Shown: one piece after another, positions 47,727 through 58,936 of the stretch | Position numbering within the stretch: the first letter of the stretch is position 1 | Layout of the letters: every line of letters begins with the position of its first letter | DNA from: Mortierella alpina | Lineage: Eukaryota > Mortierellomycota > Mortierellomycetes > Mortierellales > Mortierellaceae | Direction of reading: 5' to 3' | Assembly: GCA_029449245.1 (NCBI GenBank) | Contig: JANATF010000003.1 | Span: 434,001 to 498,000, forward strand | DNA length: 64,000 nucleotides | Program-made: the position numbers and the translations under genes | Notes under the pieces: generated by a model | What the model saw: only the letters and a program-made list of their open reading frames with translations | Told to the model about the DNA's origin: nothing | Databases searched by the model: none

Positions 47727-49476
47727 ATGCTCCGCACATTCCTCACCCGCAGCTGCCAACCCCAGCGCATCCATAGGGCCCTTGTCCCTGCTGCATCGTC
47801 GCCCATCCGCTTCATCTCCACCACCAAGCAGCCTGCTGCTCAGGACAAGGAATGCTACCTCGAGCGACTTACTGGCGAAGACCAAGGTTCTTTTTTCAGT
47901 CCTGAATTTTCCCACGGGGTGTCTGATCAGCACAACCTTGTGCGCGAGAGAGCCATCATGTCGCTGTCGTCGTTGCCATTCTGTATACTCATTCAGCTCT
48001 TGCATCCATCCTCTTCCATCGTTGTCGACACAACATCTTTGCAGGCATTGCTGTGTTGAACTTCAACCGGCCCAAGGCATTCAATGCCCTCTCGCGCAAG
48101 TTTGTCGGCGAGTTCCGTAGTGCTCTCGAGGAGCTTCGTTATGACCAGTAAGTGGACCGACGCTCTCTACCGTCCTCAGCACTTCAGCAGACCATGAAAA
48201 ACCTCCCCGGGCGAGTGATAATACGACAATCAAGGAGGCTGGGATATGGATCTGTTGTCGATGGTTGGATGTGCATGTTTACTTTAAGCTGCCTCACTTT
48301 TTGCTCACACTGTGTTCTGCTGAATTCTAGGGATGCCCGAGTTGTCATTCTCAGAAGTCTGGTCGAGGGTGCATTCTGCGCTGGTGCCGATTTGAGGGTA
48401 GGTTCGGTGATCCATGCTATTCACGGGCCGGAGAGAAGCTCTCGCCAGATGTCAGGGATACTTTCATGCAAAGTAGCTTGCTTCTTACCTTGGTACTCTT
48501 CTTTCTGGACTATAGGAACGCTCGACTATGAACATGACTGAGGTCAAGCAGTTTCTGGCTAGCTTGAGAGACAGCTTCCGTGAGCTCGAGACCTTGCCCA
48601 TCCCCACGATCGCTGTCATTGACGGAGCTGCGCTTGGAGGTGGACTGGAGATGGCCCTCTGCTGCGATATCAGAGTGGGAGGTGGCAACAAGAAGGTCAA
48701 GATTGGTCTTGTCGAGACAAAGCTGGCCATCATCCCCGGGTATGTCTTTTTGATGATTTACCTTGTTAATTGATACGTTTCGCACACATACGAGATCATA
48801 CATCTTACCTATTACACACGCTCGTTAGTGCTGGCGGTACGCAGCGCCTTCCCCGTTTGATCGGTATTCCCAAAGCCAAGGAGCTGATTTACTCTTCCAA
48901 AATCCTGAACTCTGCTGGTGCCAAGGATTTTGGTACGTTGCCTGTGCTTGTGCTTTTGCATTTGCGATGAATGACTCCCCCAGCCGTCTTTGAGATCCAA
49001 CTGACCATGATTTGTATGACATTTTTTCTGATAGGAATTTTGAACCACGCCGTCGAGGAGGATTCTGGATACAGCAAAGCCTTGGAGATTGCTCGCGACA
49101 TCTTGCCTATGGGACCTCTCGCCATCCGTATGGCCAAGGTCGCTATTGATAAGGGCACGCAGTTTGAGATGTGAGTTAGCGACTTGTGTTGGAAAAAATC
49201 AGGCTCTTTCAAGTGTGCAAAGGAGAGAAACAAACACCTACTAATGCGCCCTGAACACTAGTGATTCGGGATTGGAATACGAGCAGGCGTGCTATGCTCA
49301 GATCATGCCCTCAGAGGATCGCCTGGAAGGTAAAAACTCGGAAAGAATGACGCAGACGGGATGATGGCTGGCGATATGATGAAGTACGCTGACATTTGTT
49401 CAAACTCATGCTGCCTTGTTTATTAGGTCTTGCATCGTTCCGCGAGAAGAGGAAGCCCAACTACAAGGGCAAGTAA
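47727..49476 (+). CDS. AUH: Mitochondrial enoyl-CoA / 3-methylglutaconyl-CoA hydratase
   Basis: Eight exons: 47727-47886, 48045-48147, 48331-48397, 48516-48739, 48829-48932, 49035-49170, 49262-49329 and 49427-49476, giving 303 aa. A mitochondrial-type N-terminus ([14 protein letters not shown], Arg-rich without acidic residues) is followed by the crotonase fold: [26 protein letters not shown] (oxyanion hole), [21 protein letters not shown] (second oxyanion hole, catalytic Glu in the following helix), and [18 protein letters not shown]. The ending [21 protein letters not shown] is diagnostic of AUH-type hydratases of leucine breakdown. The exon 1 donor GTTCTT is unusual but joins in frame. Confidence 0.92.
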
Positions 49477-49604
49477 GCAAAGGGCAATTAGACAACCAGC
49501 GGTTGCTAACATTTGGAGCACAACACAATATAGATATTTATTCATTCATGATCCACCCTCGTGTCTATTTGCTTATCGTCGCTATATACTTGGTTGAAAG
49601 GATA

Positions 49605-52600
49605 CTATGCTCGGCCTCTGAAGGAGAATGATCCACGCCGCCGACGTCGCCTGTGTCGCCGCATCCGCTGCTGTCGTCGAATATCAATCTCGATCCAGCG
49701 TACAAATGTCTCCAGAACGTGTATTCGTTCCTCTCGAAGCTCCTTCGAGTCCAAATCACTCGACTCGTACAAAATATCTTGACAGTGGCTCGCGCCCGAG
49801 ATGATCCGCAGCTCGTTCCTGTCAGACCTATGATGCCACCAAGATGCTTCGTACAGGTTTCCAAGGCTCTGCTCGGTGTCCATAGCGTCTTTAGAGCGAC
49901 CGTCTTGCACAGTGCGAGAGGATGGTGACATCTCAGTGGCGACGACTTCACCACTGTCATCGTGTTGTAGACCTTGTGCTTCATTGCTTGAGGACTTGCT
50001 CCACACATCACTGCGGTGGCTATTGTTGTTATCAAGTGACCTCTTCGCTGCTGGACTAAGTTGCTGATATCGTCGATAACGACCCCATTGACGCGCGCGT
50101 CTCTTTACCCGGTGTCGGAGCTCAGCCCTGCTATACCGTGAGGAAGACTCAGGGGTTACTGCTTCTGCTAAAGGCGTCGTCGTTGATGGCGTGATGGAGG
50201 ACGAAAAAGCAAAGGTAGGGCCTTGTCCTGATGATAGATCATTTCTTCCGCGTCGCCGTTGCCGTCGTTTGTCCTTGACTTTGTTTCGACGTGACATTTG
50301 GCCACCCAGCAGCTTGAGTGCTTTAGGGCTCGCAAGCGTGAGTTCCTTCCACGGATCATTCTCGCCATTGGTGAAGTAGTACCGACTGCCGCCTGAGCGA
50401 GGGCGTCGTTTCTTTTTCCGCAATGCCCTGGCGTCCCTGAAGGATGGAGATTCAATGCTGGGCCAATTGGATTTTGTTTTCGACGAGACGACTGTGGTGG
50501 CAGTAGTGATGTCGAGGGTTGATGCTGAGGTGGAGCTCTGGTCGTCGATATCATTCGGGGATACACCTGTTGGATGATCGCACTGTAGACCACTCCGCTC
50601 TAGGTAGGTCTCCTGTGCGATTCTCCAGCCATGGAACTTTTTGTTGACGTTCGACTCGACATTTGGGTACCTGGAAGGCAGCAAGATATGAGTAACGTTT
50701 TTGTCGTTGGCGTTGTTATTGTTCCGTTCGCTCCGGCTCTCGCCGCTGCAGTTTTGAGGCTCACTGGGGGACATTTCTCGAAGTGGGGATGGTTGCGGCT
50801 GTAGGCTGTCCGTCTTCAAAGAGTCGGGGTGTCGGACGCTTGAGTCGTGATGGACTGGGAATGACGAAGAATGCGTGGAGTGAAAGTAGAGTTGACACTC
50901 TTGCCAAGCGGCCTCCAGGGTCAGTAGGCGAGAGAGCACGCTTTCGGTTCTGGAAGCGCTTTCAGCGTAGCATCGACAGGGCAGACAGGAGAAGTTGGAA
51001 GGATTGGATTGGGGCGCGCAATTGTATAGAAGTGGTGGGGATGTGTCTGAGGATCCCAGGGTGGAGGAGGCGGGCAGCAAAAGCGGACTTTTAGGGAGGC
51101 TACACGTTGCATTCGCCTTCACAGGCAACACAATCTTGTCGGTCCCAGTCGTGGAAGCGTTGTCTTCGTTGTCGTCGTTAGCGGTGGTGGTGGTTGTGGT
51201 GGTGGAGTTGTCTGTTGAAAAGGATGTAGACTTGGGGCCACAACAGCAGGTCGACGGATGGGTTGTCTGCAGATAGCCCAATTCGCTACATGTCTGCCAT
51301 AGCCAGGCCATCCCAGCTAAATTCTGGACAGAGTTGGGGTCCGTATCTGAGGGCTGCAGATCCTCGTTCCTGGTCGGAGTAAAGAATTGCTGGTTTCGGA
51401 ACCATATTGCCAATGTTCTTGCGAACCGCACCGCCTGCAGTGGGTCGCCCTCCTGGGTGGAAGAGTTGTTGCCAGCCTCGAAGGCTTCATGTCCCTGAAT
51501 CTCTCCTGCCTTATCCTGGTCGACATTTTGGAGCACTTGATCCTTGTATCCAAGAGCCATGGTGTCGCAGAGCACGTCCACGACTGTCTTTGTTGGCTTG
51601 ACAGTTGGCGGGACTACAACGGCATTGTACTGGACTGCACTCGCAACAGTCCACCAGATCCATCCAGCGGCGTGAACTTCCTCGCCATCTACTGCGTACT
51701 CGTGTGCGAAATCTGGACTGAACCAGGACAGTGCTCTGAGTTTTGCAGCTCGTCGCGCTTCCCTGGTCCATTGGCGAGGTAGTCCAGCCGTGGCATTGGT
51801 GAACCTGCCAGAGAGAGGATCGTGTTCGTCTGATGCTGCGTCACCCTCGCTCTTCACATCCTTGAACTTCCTGCTGTCCAGTATATCCATCTGGTGCATA
51901 AAGTCATCGGTCATGAGTAATGCTCCGTCCAGAAAGTCTCTGGCAAAGGCGAGCTGTGATGCACATTTCTCTCCAAACACGTCTGTTTGAGAGGTGCTGT
52001 ATTCAAAAAAATCAAGAGTCGAGCGGAGGGGCGCAGAACTGGCAAAGGCAGCAAAGACCTTGGAAGGATGCCTCTGTCGGGTCCATGCAGCAAGGTTGCC
52101 TCCGTAGGAGCAGCCCGTAAGGATCCAACGAGGCGGGCTGTTCTTGTTGTCGTCAAAAAAGGATGGGTGGGTTGCTGGAAAGTTGTCCATAAAGTACACA
52201 ATGTCCTCGATAGACTGGTCGACAGTAAGGTACTTTAACAAATCCAGAGGTAGCCCTTCTGCCTCCCCGCCATTGCCGTTGGAAGGAGCGGTTGTTGAGC
52301 CACTGGCGCTGTTCGTCTTGTATTCGGCAGAGCTCCCTAGATTTGACTGGGTCTCCGACGCAGTGCCCCATACTCCTGCCCGTCCTCCCGCCCCTCCTCC
52401 TCTAGCAGCTCCTAATCTGGCATTCATTCCAGTAAAGTCGTCCTTGGATCGCCCATTTTTGACTGGGTCGTTTGAGGTAGAGTTAGGTCGAGGCTTGGGT
52501 GCGTCTTGGAACCTGGGAATAGAGTTTCCGTAAAACCTATGTTCAAGCGCCACTAATAGTCCAGACGTTGCATTCGCCAGCTCGTACGATAGCCCGCGCC

Positions 52601-53394
52601 CAAGAAAGAGAGAATGTAGAGGGCTCTCCCCTGGCAGCCACAAGATCAAAGGGCCACCTAAATGATTGAGATAGAATGGTCAATTTTGCGGCCACGATTA
52701 CTCAGAAACGTATTTCCTATGGTCGTTTTTCCAAAACAATAGAATACGAGATAGCCATATTACCTGGCTTGTAAAACTGTGAGTTGATGCGGTAGCGCTG
52801 CCGAAATGTGGTTATGTTCTTTGCTGCTGCTGCCGCTAGTGCTGATTCTACTCCTGCTGGCGACGGGTCCGTGTAGTGGTCCAGAATCTGGGCGAAAAAG
52901 TAGCCAGGATCCGCATCTCCAGGTGGGAGACCTGGGTTCGTCCCTGCAGTTCCAGCCTTTTGTTCGTTTGAGTTTTCTCCCTGCATAACAGTGTCTGCGC
53001 CCAGTTGAAAGTGACTGTTGCCGTCAGCGGTCGTGGTGTTTTGCGGCAGGGTGCTGCTGTTGGTACCGCACCCAGGCAGGTCAGGGTCCAAATCTGGATC
53101 TGACAAGATGTCAAACTCTTGTCCTGTCTCAAGCTCACTCCAGTACTTGTCCCAGTGCACTTGGTTCCGGGCTCTGGCCCTCATCCCCCAGTCCATGCTT
53201 GGTTTGTGCCTCAAGCCCAAGGTTTTGACAAACGGCGATCGGCCAGGCCTGTTGATTGTCCCGGCATTGTCTGAACTCCAGCTGGATGGCGATGGATCAC
53301 TCTCAGGGAGGGCAGTAGTCTGTCCCACGACCACGACTGCCAGAGAAAAAAGTGCACCCAAGACCAGGGTCCATCTCTGGAGTGCTGTGATCAT
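49605..53394 (-). CDS. Secreted S28 serine peptidase, oversized
   Basis: Exons 53394-52764 and 52657-49605 give 1227 aa. A signal peptide (MITALQRWTLVLGALF..., cleavage likely near VVVGQ) comes first. The S28 (prolyl carboxypeptidase/DPP7) core then follows: DHY and FRQRY near residue 190, GGPLILWLPGE near 211, LVALEHRFYG near 250, the nucleophile GCSYGGNLAAW with Ser about 394, the acid NGENDPW near 979, and GASHCQDIL with His about 1168. All three catalytic residues are therefore present. Family members are usually about 450-550 aa. The extra length is low-complexity: a G/S/N-rich block before the nucleophile and long S/T/N- and R-rich blocks between nucleophile and acid and between acid and His. 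These enzymes remove residues after proline. Confidence 0.85.
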
Positions 53395-54974
53395 GGCGTG
53401 TCTGCTCAAGAGAGAATGGTGTGTGGGCTTGGTGTGGTGCGAGAGATCCTCTCTTGGGATGGGGAGAGTGGAGGCAGAGGATGCGGTGTTGTCATGAGAG
53501 AAAAAAGGCGCTACTCCATGGAGGTCGCCTTATCGCTTCCCCAAGGATTATGGTTGAGGAGGAGGAGGAGTGTGCGGGGATGGTGGATGTTGGTAGAGGA
53601 AAGAAAGTGCGAGCAGAGAGCGAGAAGAGACGAAAGAGCCGCATCGTTCTCCGTCCGCCAGTGCTGACTAGGCTGGATCCCTTTTCGTATTGTCCTGCAT
53701 CGACTTCCTGGTATCGCTGATGCTGGTTCTCAGGCCTTTTCCGGCTGCTGTGCGTGCTTGTTCGAACAGAGAGTGAAATGCCAGGAGGAGAAGGAAGGTG
53801 GAAGGACGGAAGGGCGGAAGGCGACAAGCTGGTGTGACCTTGTTTTTTTTGTATCCCACAAATGGGCGAAATTGGTACTGCGCCCTAGCGTGCGTGTTTG
53901 TTTGCTGACACTTGACAGCATCGGCGAAGGACGGGGGGTAGGGGTGCAGGCAGGGGTGTGGGGTCAAGGGTCTTGAAGGGTCGCAGGAATGGCCCAACAG
54001 AGGAATAGCAGGGTGTGCGCAGTGTGGAAGGCAGGGCGTGCGCTGTTGCTGGTGTGCGCTTGGTCTGCCCCACAGACCGTGCTTGCCGACGGGTACGTGG
54101 TCAGCTGTCTCGCTGCCGCGTCATGTTCAACTACAAATGATATGTAGTGAGGCAATGCCATGGCTCACTGACCCCTTCCTTTTTTTCCTTCCTTGTAGAT
54201 GACTCTCTCCCTCTCTCTCTCTCGCTGCCTCTTTGTCTCTCGCTGCCTCTTTGTCTCTCTCTGTCTCTCTGTCTCTCTGTCTCTCTGTCTCTCACTCACC
54301 TTTTCTACCATTCTCTTCATTGCTTCAACCGCTTTTGCATTGCTGCCCCCTCGCTTCCCATTGCTTCCCATTGCCTCCCATTGCTCCAGCCCAGTCTCGT
54401 TTTCACGCACTCTGCCCTTCTCTCTCTCTCCACTCCTCGCATTCCTCGCATTCCTCGCATTCCTCGCATCTCACGCACCCACACCATTCATTTGGTCCGA
54501 GACTGCATTCCAGTTCACTTTAACCGCCTGCGGCCCTTACTGCCCAACCCCGCTTGTCGTAATCACCCGTCTCGTTCTCCACCCTCTCCCGCTCGCCCAC
54601 CCTCTGCACAGACACACAGCTGCCCCAACCCACCGCAAACACCCTTCGACCGCACAGGTAGGGGAAGGAGGGGGTAAAGCCTTGCCAAAGAGCCTTCAAG
54701 TAACGTCATTTGCATTTTCCCTTTTATTCTCTCGCTCTTCGCTGTTCGCCCTTCGCACTCTCGATTCACACGCTACCCTTCTCCCTTGCGCCATACACCC
54801 CCCCTCCTACACCTCCCCTCCTCGCTGCCTCTCTCCTTGAGGATCAACTCCCCAGGGGAGTAGACTCACGCAAAACGATTCTTGACTCGCCTGCTGATTC
54901 GTTCTTTATTTCTGTCCTTCACGCCTCCGTCGTCTGACAGCTTCGTTCACCCGGCCCAAAACCAGCCCAGCACG
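53395..54974. other. Divergent promoter region with CT microsatellites
   Basis: 1.6 kb between the S28 peptidase (-) and the 1092-aa gene (+). It holds a CTCTGT-type repeat at about 54195-54297, a 9-nt repeat (ATTCCTCGC)n at about 54432-54470, and further pyrimidine-rich leader sequence up to the start codon at 54975. Open frames here only reflect the simple repeats. Confidence 0.6.
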
Positions 54975-57900
54975 ATGGCCGACAGGAGCACTCGCTACCC
55001 TGTTGACATGGGCGGCAGCAATGTCCCGCTTCGGTCATCGTCATCCTCGAGCAGACGGCTGCCAAGAAACACACCGTTATCGCAGCAAGTGCACGTTCCT
55101 CCTCCTCCGCAGCAGCAACACCAACACCAACAGCAACAGCCATCCCATCGCCAGCAACCTCAGCAGAACCTGTTCGGGTTCAATGTGGACTTTGACTTGG
55201 TTGGACCCCTCGGCACCGGACTCTCGGCCGATGGAACAGGAGGAGCGGGCGGAGATGACGGCAGAGGTCACCTTGGTCACTCGGGAGGCGCGAGCGCTGG
55301 TGTAGTGAGTGGTCATTCTGGTAGCACAAGCGCAAAGTCAGCTGTGGTCCGTTCTTCTCCCTCGTTCTCCGCCAAGCAGCACGACAGCACTGAGAGCAAG
55401 ACTGAGCCAAGACATGTGAGCAGCAACAACAGCACTGCTCATCAGCATCTTCAGTACCTTCCGTACGTTGGTAATAATAGCACCGCTGCTGTCCACACCA
55501 ACAACAATACTCGAAGGATAGTATCTGCAGAGACGGCTCCATACAGGGAGGAGTACTTGCTGAACCATGACCTTGAGGCTGCCATGCCTTACTTTGTGGA
55601 CTTTGGAGGCGAGGACGAATCTAGAGGGGGAGACATCTTTGTTGCAGGCACAGGCGCGGGCGTTGCAGCACCCATGGACTCAAGCAATGCAGGCGGTCGC
55701 CCGAAGAGGAGCGCAGCTTTGACTGGTAGATCAGCCGCAAGTTCCGTTGCACCAATATCCGCATTGGATGACGGCAAGCAACAGTCTTCGTTAAGCATGC
55801 TGGACGACTTTTTCACACCCACATTGATGACCTCAAGGCCAGCAGTAAAGACGGCTTCTGTGCGGGATAAGCAGGAGCTACAGTCGCAGAACCAGCATCA
55901 ACATCAGCATCAGCACCAACACCAACACCAGCCGTCCCAGCAGTCCCGTCAGGACAGCTCACTCGACTTTTTCAGCTCACTGGGGGAGAACACTTTGCCC
56001 AGCAGTTCCACCCGCTCCTCCACCCGCTCATCGTCTTCATCGTCACCATTTGCGCAGCTCGCGTCAGCGACACCTCTCCCTTCTTTTCCCACCTTGATTA
56101 ACGATTATTCGTCATTGGGACGCGGCAACTCTCACGCCAGGACTACACCAGCTCGGAGATCTTCTCAGTCCAACACAAATACCACTGTGTATACCTCGCT
56201 GGAATCCGTTCCTCCTTCGTCAGCTCCTCTTTCACCAGCATACAGTAGTTTGGGACTCAACGGGACTATGGACACAAATGCATCACTTGCTCCGCCTTTC
56301 ACGCCTGCAAGTCACCAAAGACGAAGGAACAACTTGCCAACGTCCCCATCCCCTTTCTCTTCAGCGGCTTTTGACTCAACCACGCCTTTCGTGGCGGGAC
56401 TCTCGGATGGACATATTGAGCCAAAGGCATTTTCGTCCGCGCCCTCTCCATCGAGCTACAGCAGGCCAGCCCCTTCTTCGCCAGGCACAACATTGGAATC
56501 TGATTTCTCGTCTTACATGGATCCAATTGCTTTCTCTGCTCCTGCGCCGCCCAAGATTACGCCAATGCCACCTGCTAAGGTGCCGATTCATCCCCAGCAC
56601 TCTCCACGACAACCCGTCCCCACTGCCGTCCCCACTGCTGGACTGAAGAGCGAACCACTACTGCAGATCCATCGCCAGGCCTCTCAACATTCTTCTTCGA
56701 GACGAATAGTTCCTGCTCCAGTTTCTCAGCCCATCAGGACGCAGGCAATGCCACATCATCAGAATAGCTATCCAACACCCTCACCGCCCTCTCCTCCACC
56801 TCCACCTCCACCACAGGCTCCACTGCCAACACCACCGTCTCTACAGATGCCGCCGTCTCCTTGGCTAGAAGATGACGATGATTTTTATCACGCTCCAACG
56901 CTGCCGTCAACGACGCCCGCTGCAGCACCGCCAGCGCCTTCGCCGGCACCTGCCCCGACAACTACTCCATTACCGCTTCCTACCCTAACTCCAGTGCCCG
57001 CTCGAGTCTTATCACCCGTACCAGTGCCACGGGAGTCCTCAAGGACAACTCAACCGCCACATTTAAAATCGCAAAAGACATTGGAAGATCAAAAGCCGCA
57101 GCAGCAACCAAAGCAACCAAAGCAGCCAAAGTTGTCAAACCAGCAACCGGCAGCGCCGGCCAAAGTACGGAAACAGCCTCCCCCACCATTGTCCCCAAAA
57201 CAGAAGACCCAGAACATGCAGGAGAAGCTGGATGAGCAACACAAGTCGCCGCCCATGTCGCCGCCCATGTCGCCTGCAACTTTGTCTCCAGCCCTCACCA
57301 AGTATCCGCCACCGCCACCCCTCATCTTGTACAGTGACGATCAGATCACGATCAGCTCGCTGCACCTGACGATTCATGCGTTCTATTTCCCGCTCAACAC
57401 ACCCTTGACGATACCATTGCTATCTATCACAGAGCTGGAGACGCTACCTTCGGCGGGAAGCGAAGGTGGAAACAATGGAGGCATGGCGGGCTGGCTCAAG
57501 TACAAGAATTGGGGGGTGTCTGCGTTGTCTGATATTTGGTGGGCGAGGGATCCTCGTCAGACGACTACCACGACGACGACTGGCGGCAATCTACTCACCT
57601 CGACACTCGGAGCAGCAGCAGCAGCGGTCACAGTGGCCGTGCCTTTGTCACGCTACAGCAACAAGGAGAATACAGCGCCTCTTGTTCATGTGGTTGTGCG
57701 AGTGGAAGGCGAGTGGTTGCGCAAGGGGTTTGGAGTCGAGCATGAGCGTGGGGTCAAGATCTTGAAGGACGCTTGGAAAAATGTCAAGGAGAGCGAACTT
57801 GGATTGCGGCCATTGCGACCAGCCATGTCGGGTATGGATGCGGATGGAGAGGACGATCTCTTGGTGATTGAGCGAGCTGGAGGGGACACCAAGCATCATC

Positions 57901-58253
57901 ACCACGACACGCACAGCAACAGCAATGGCAACAATGCAGGAGGATCATCAGAGAAGCGGCGATGGCTGACATATCAGAATACATGGATCGCGTACCCATT
58001 TGCGGACGACTCTCCGCAGTTTTTGGCGCAACAGCAGCGTCGAGGAGGTATGACAGGTGCGGGAGGTGGAGTGGTAGGAGCGATTGGGGCGACGTTGGCG
58101 TCCAAGGCGGCGCCGCGGTACCGCCAACTACAGCGGCAGAGGACTGGATTTGCCCCCCAGTCGTCGACGACCTTGCACTTTGGGCCTGACGAGAGTTGTG
58201 GCGACGAGCCGTTATTTATAGACAATGATTTGAATGTTCATGAGGAGATCTGA
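54975..58253 (+). CDS. 1092-aa low-complexity protein, function unknown
   Basis: A single exon from the first in-frame ATG at 54975 (MADRSTRYPVDMGG) to TGA at 58251-58253. Most of it is Ser/Pro/Gln-rich and probably disordered: a QQ/H-rich block near residues 40-60, an alternating Gln-His run near 310-325 (CAN repeats at about 55893-55930), a long Pro-rich block near 600-690, and Gln-Pro-Lys repeats near 710-740. Only the last ~300 residues look folded: LILYSDDQITISSLHL, FYFPLNTPLTIPLLSI, WGVSALSDIWWARDP and HVVVRVEGEWLRKGFG. They alternate strand and loop like a PH-type or similar beta domain; I infer that only weakly. Probably a scaffold or regulator, but the function cannot be assigned. 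Confidence 0.8.
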   Translation: MADRSTRYPVDMGGSNVPLRSSSSSSRRLPRNTPLSQQVHVPPPPQQQHQHQQQQPSHRQQPQQNLFGFNVDFDLVGPLGTGLSADGTGGAGGDDGRGHLGHSGGASAGVVSGHSGSTSAKSAVVRSSPSFSAKQHDSTESKTEPRHVSSNNSTAHQHLQYLPYVGNNSTAAVHTNNNTRRIVSAETAPYREEYLLNHDLEAAMPYFVDFGGEDESRGGDIFVAGTGAGVAAPMDSSNAGGRPKRSAALTGRSAASSVAPISALDDGKQQSSLSMLDDFFTPTLMTSRPAVKTASVRDKQELQSQNQHQHQHQHQHQHQPSQQSRQDSSLDFFSSLGENTLPSSSTRSSTRSSSSSSPFAQLASATPLPSFPTLINDYSSLGRGNSHARTTPARRSSQSNTNTTVYTSLESVPPSSAPLSPAYSSLGLNGTMDTNASLAPPFTPASHQRRRNNLPTSPSPFSSAAFDSTTPFVAGLSDGHIEPKAFSSAPSPSSYSRPAPSSPGTTLESDFSSYMDPIAFSAPAPPKITPMPPAKVPIHPQHSPRQPVPTAVPTAGLKSEPLLQIHRQASQHSSSRRIVPAPVSQPIRTQAMPHHQNSYPTPSPPSPPPPPPPQAPLPTPPSLQMPPSPWLEDDDDFYHAPTLPSTTPAAAPPAPSPAPAPTTTPLPLPTLTPVPARVLSPVPVPRESSRTTQPPHLKSQKTLEDQKPQQQPKQPKQPKLSNQQPAAPAKVRKQPPPPLSPKQKTQNMQEKLDEQHKSPPMSPPMSPATLSPALTKYPPPPPLILYSDDQITISSLHLTIHAFYFPLNTPLTIPLLSITELETLPSAGSEGGNNGGMAGWLKYKNWGVSALSDIWWARDPRQTTTTTTTGGNLLTSTLGAAAAAVTVAVPLSRYSNKENTAPLVHVVVRVEGEWLRKGFGVEHERGVKILKDAWKNVKESELGLRPLRPAMSGMDADGEDDLLVIERAGGDTKHHHHDTHSNSNGNNAGGSSEKRRWLTYQNTWIAYPFADDSPQFLAQQQRRGGMTGAGGGVVGAIGATLASKAAPRYRQLQRQRTGFAPQSSTTLHFGPDESCGDEPLFIDNDLNVHEEI

Positions 58254-58936
58254 GCAAAAGGTTTGGGCGGATCTCTTCTATTTGTATTTTCTTTTTTTTC
58301 ATCTCTCTCTCTCTCCCCTCTCCTCTCGCCCTATCTCGTTCGCTCGCTCGCTGTGTGGCATTTGTGATGAATCGACAGGACAAGCCATGTTAGGAGCATA
58401 CCCGTGTAAATAAAGAACGATATATATGTTTCAATTAGAAGACCATGGTTTACCGTACAGGCCAGGTCGTATCGGGCTCTGCAATGACGGAGAGTACCAG
58501 GTCCAGGGATTGATCGTGTGTAGAGTATATCACAAAAAGATCCGGACACGCTGCGAGTCGCGTCTCTTGCGACTGTTGCTGCGGCTGTGTTTCCTCTGAA
58601 AATGATATTCGCCTTCGCTTTTCACGTTGAGACGTCCTTGTGGAACCGCGCACGGACCTCAACTGAAGACCCCTCCACCACACAGTCTGCATGAGCTTCT
58701 TATCCCGTCAGACGTTGCATTTCGGCTATTGGTAATCTGGCCCCAAATGACGACTTGGTCTTTCTCAAGCATCGCCTCCAAAGACGCTTTGAGGGTCTCA
58801 CCTCCGACGTTGTCGTAGTAGATTTGAATATGTTCATGACTATAAATATAGTAACAGCGTTTTATTCTTAACTTGGCAACGACGCCTGCCTATTGATCTT
58901 TCTCAGTGTCTATATAACTGTTTCAGTACGTCCACT
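58254..58936. other. Intergenic gap with a gene relic
   Basis: Between the 1092-aa gene and channel copy D. A CT-rich tract lies at about 58285-58350. The relic of an oxidoreductase (listed next) takes up the middle. Nothing else is recognised. Confidence 0.6.
58659..58833 (-). pseudogene. Relic of a zinc-type (MDR) oxidoreductase
   Basis: Reading the - strand from about 58833, the frame gives HIQIYYDNVGGETLKASLE, then KDQVVIWGQIT, then loses similarity and ends at a TGA (58659-58661). The YDNVGGE ... GQIT pattern is the NADP-binding domain signature of prostaglandin-reductase-like or quinone-oxidoreductase-like MDR enzymes. A +1/+2 shifted frame from 58692 continues with MQTVWWRGLQLRSV, where live enzymes have a similar segment. 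So at least one frameshift has occurred, and neither the N-terminal catalytic domain nor the start is present. A dead fragment. Confidence 0.7.

Noticed and set aside
53395-53409. Start of the S28 peptidase at 53409
   Set aside because: The codon is TTG; the ATG at 53394 gives a clean signal peptide.
54147-54840. Open frames of 176-213 codons upstream of the 1092-aa gene
   Set aside because: They are translations of CTCT/GTCT and ATTCCTCGC simple repeats in overlapping frames, with no other sequence character.
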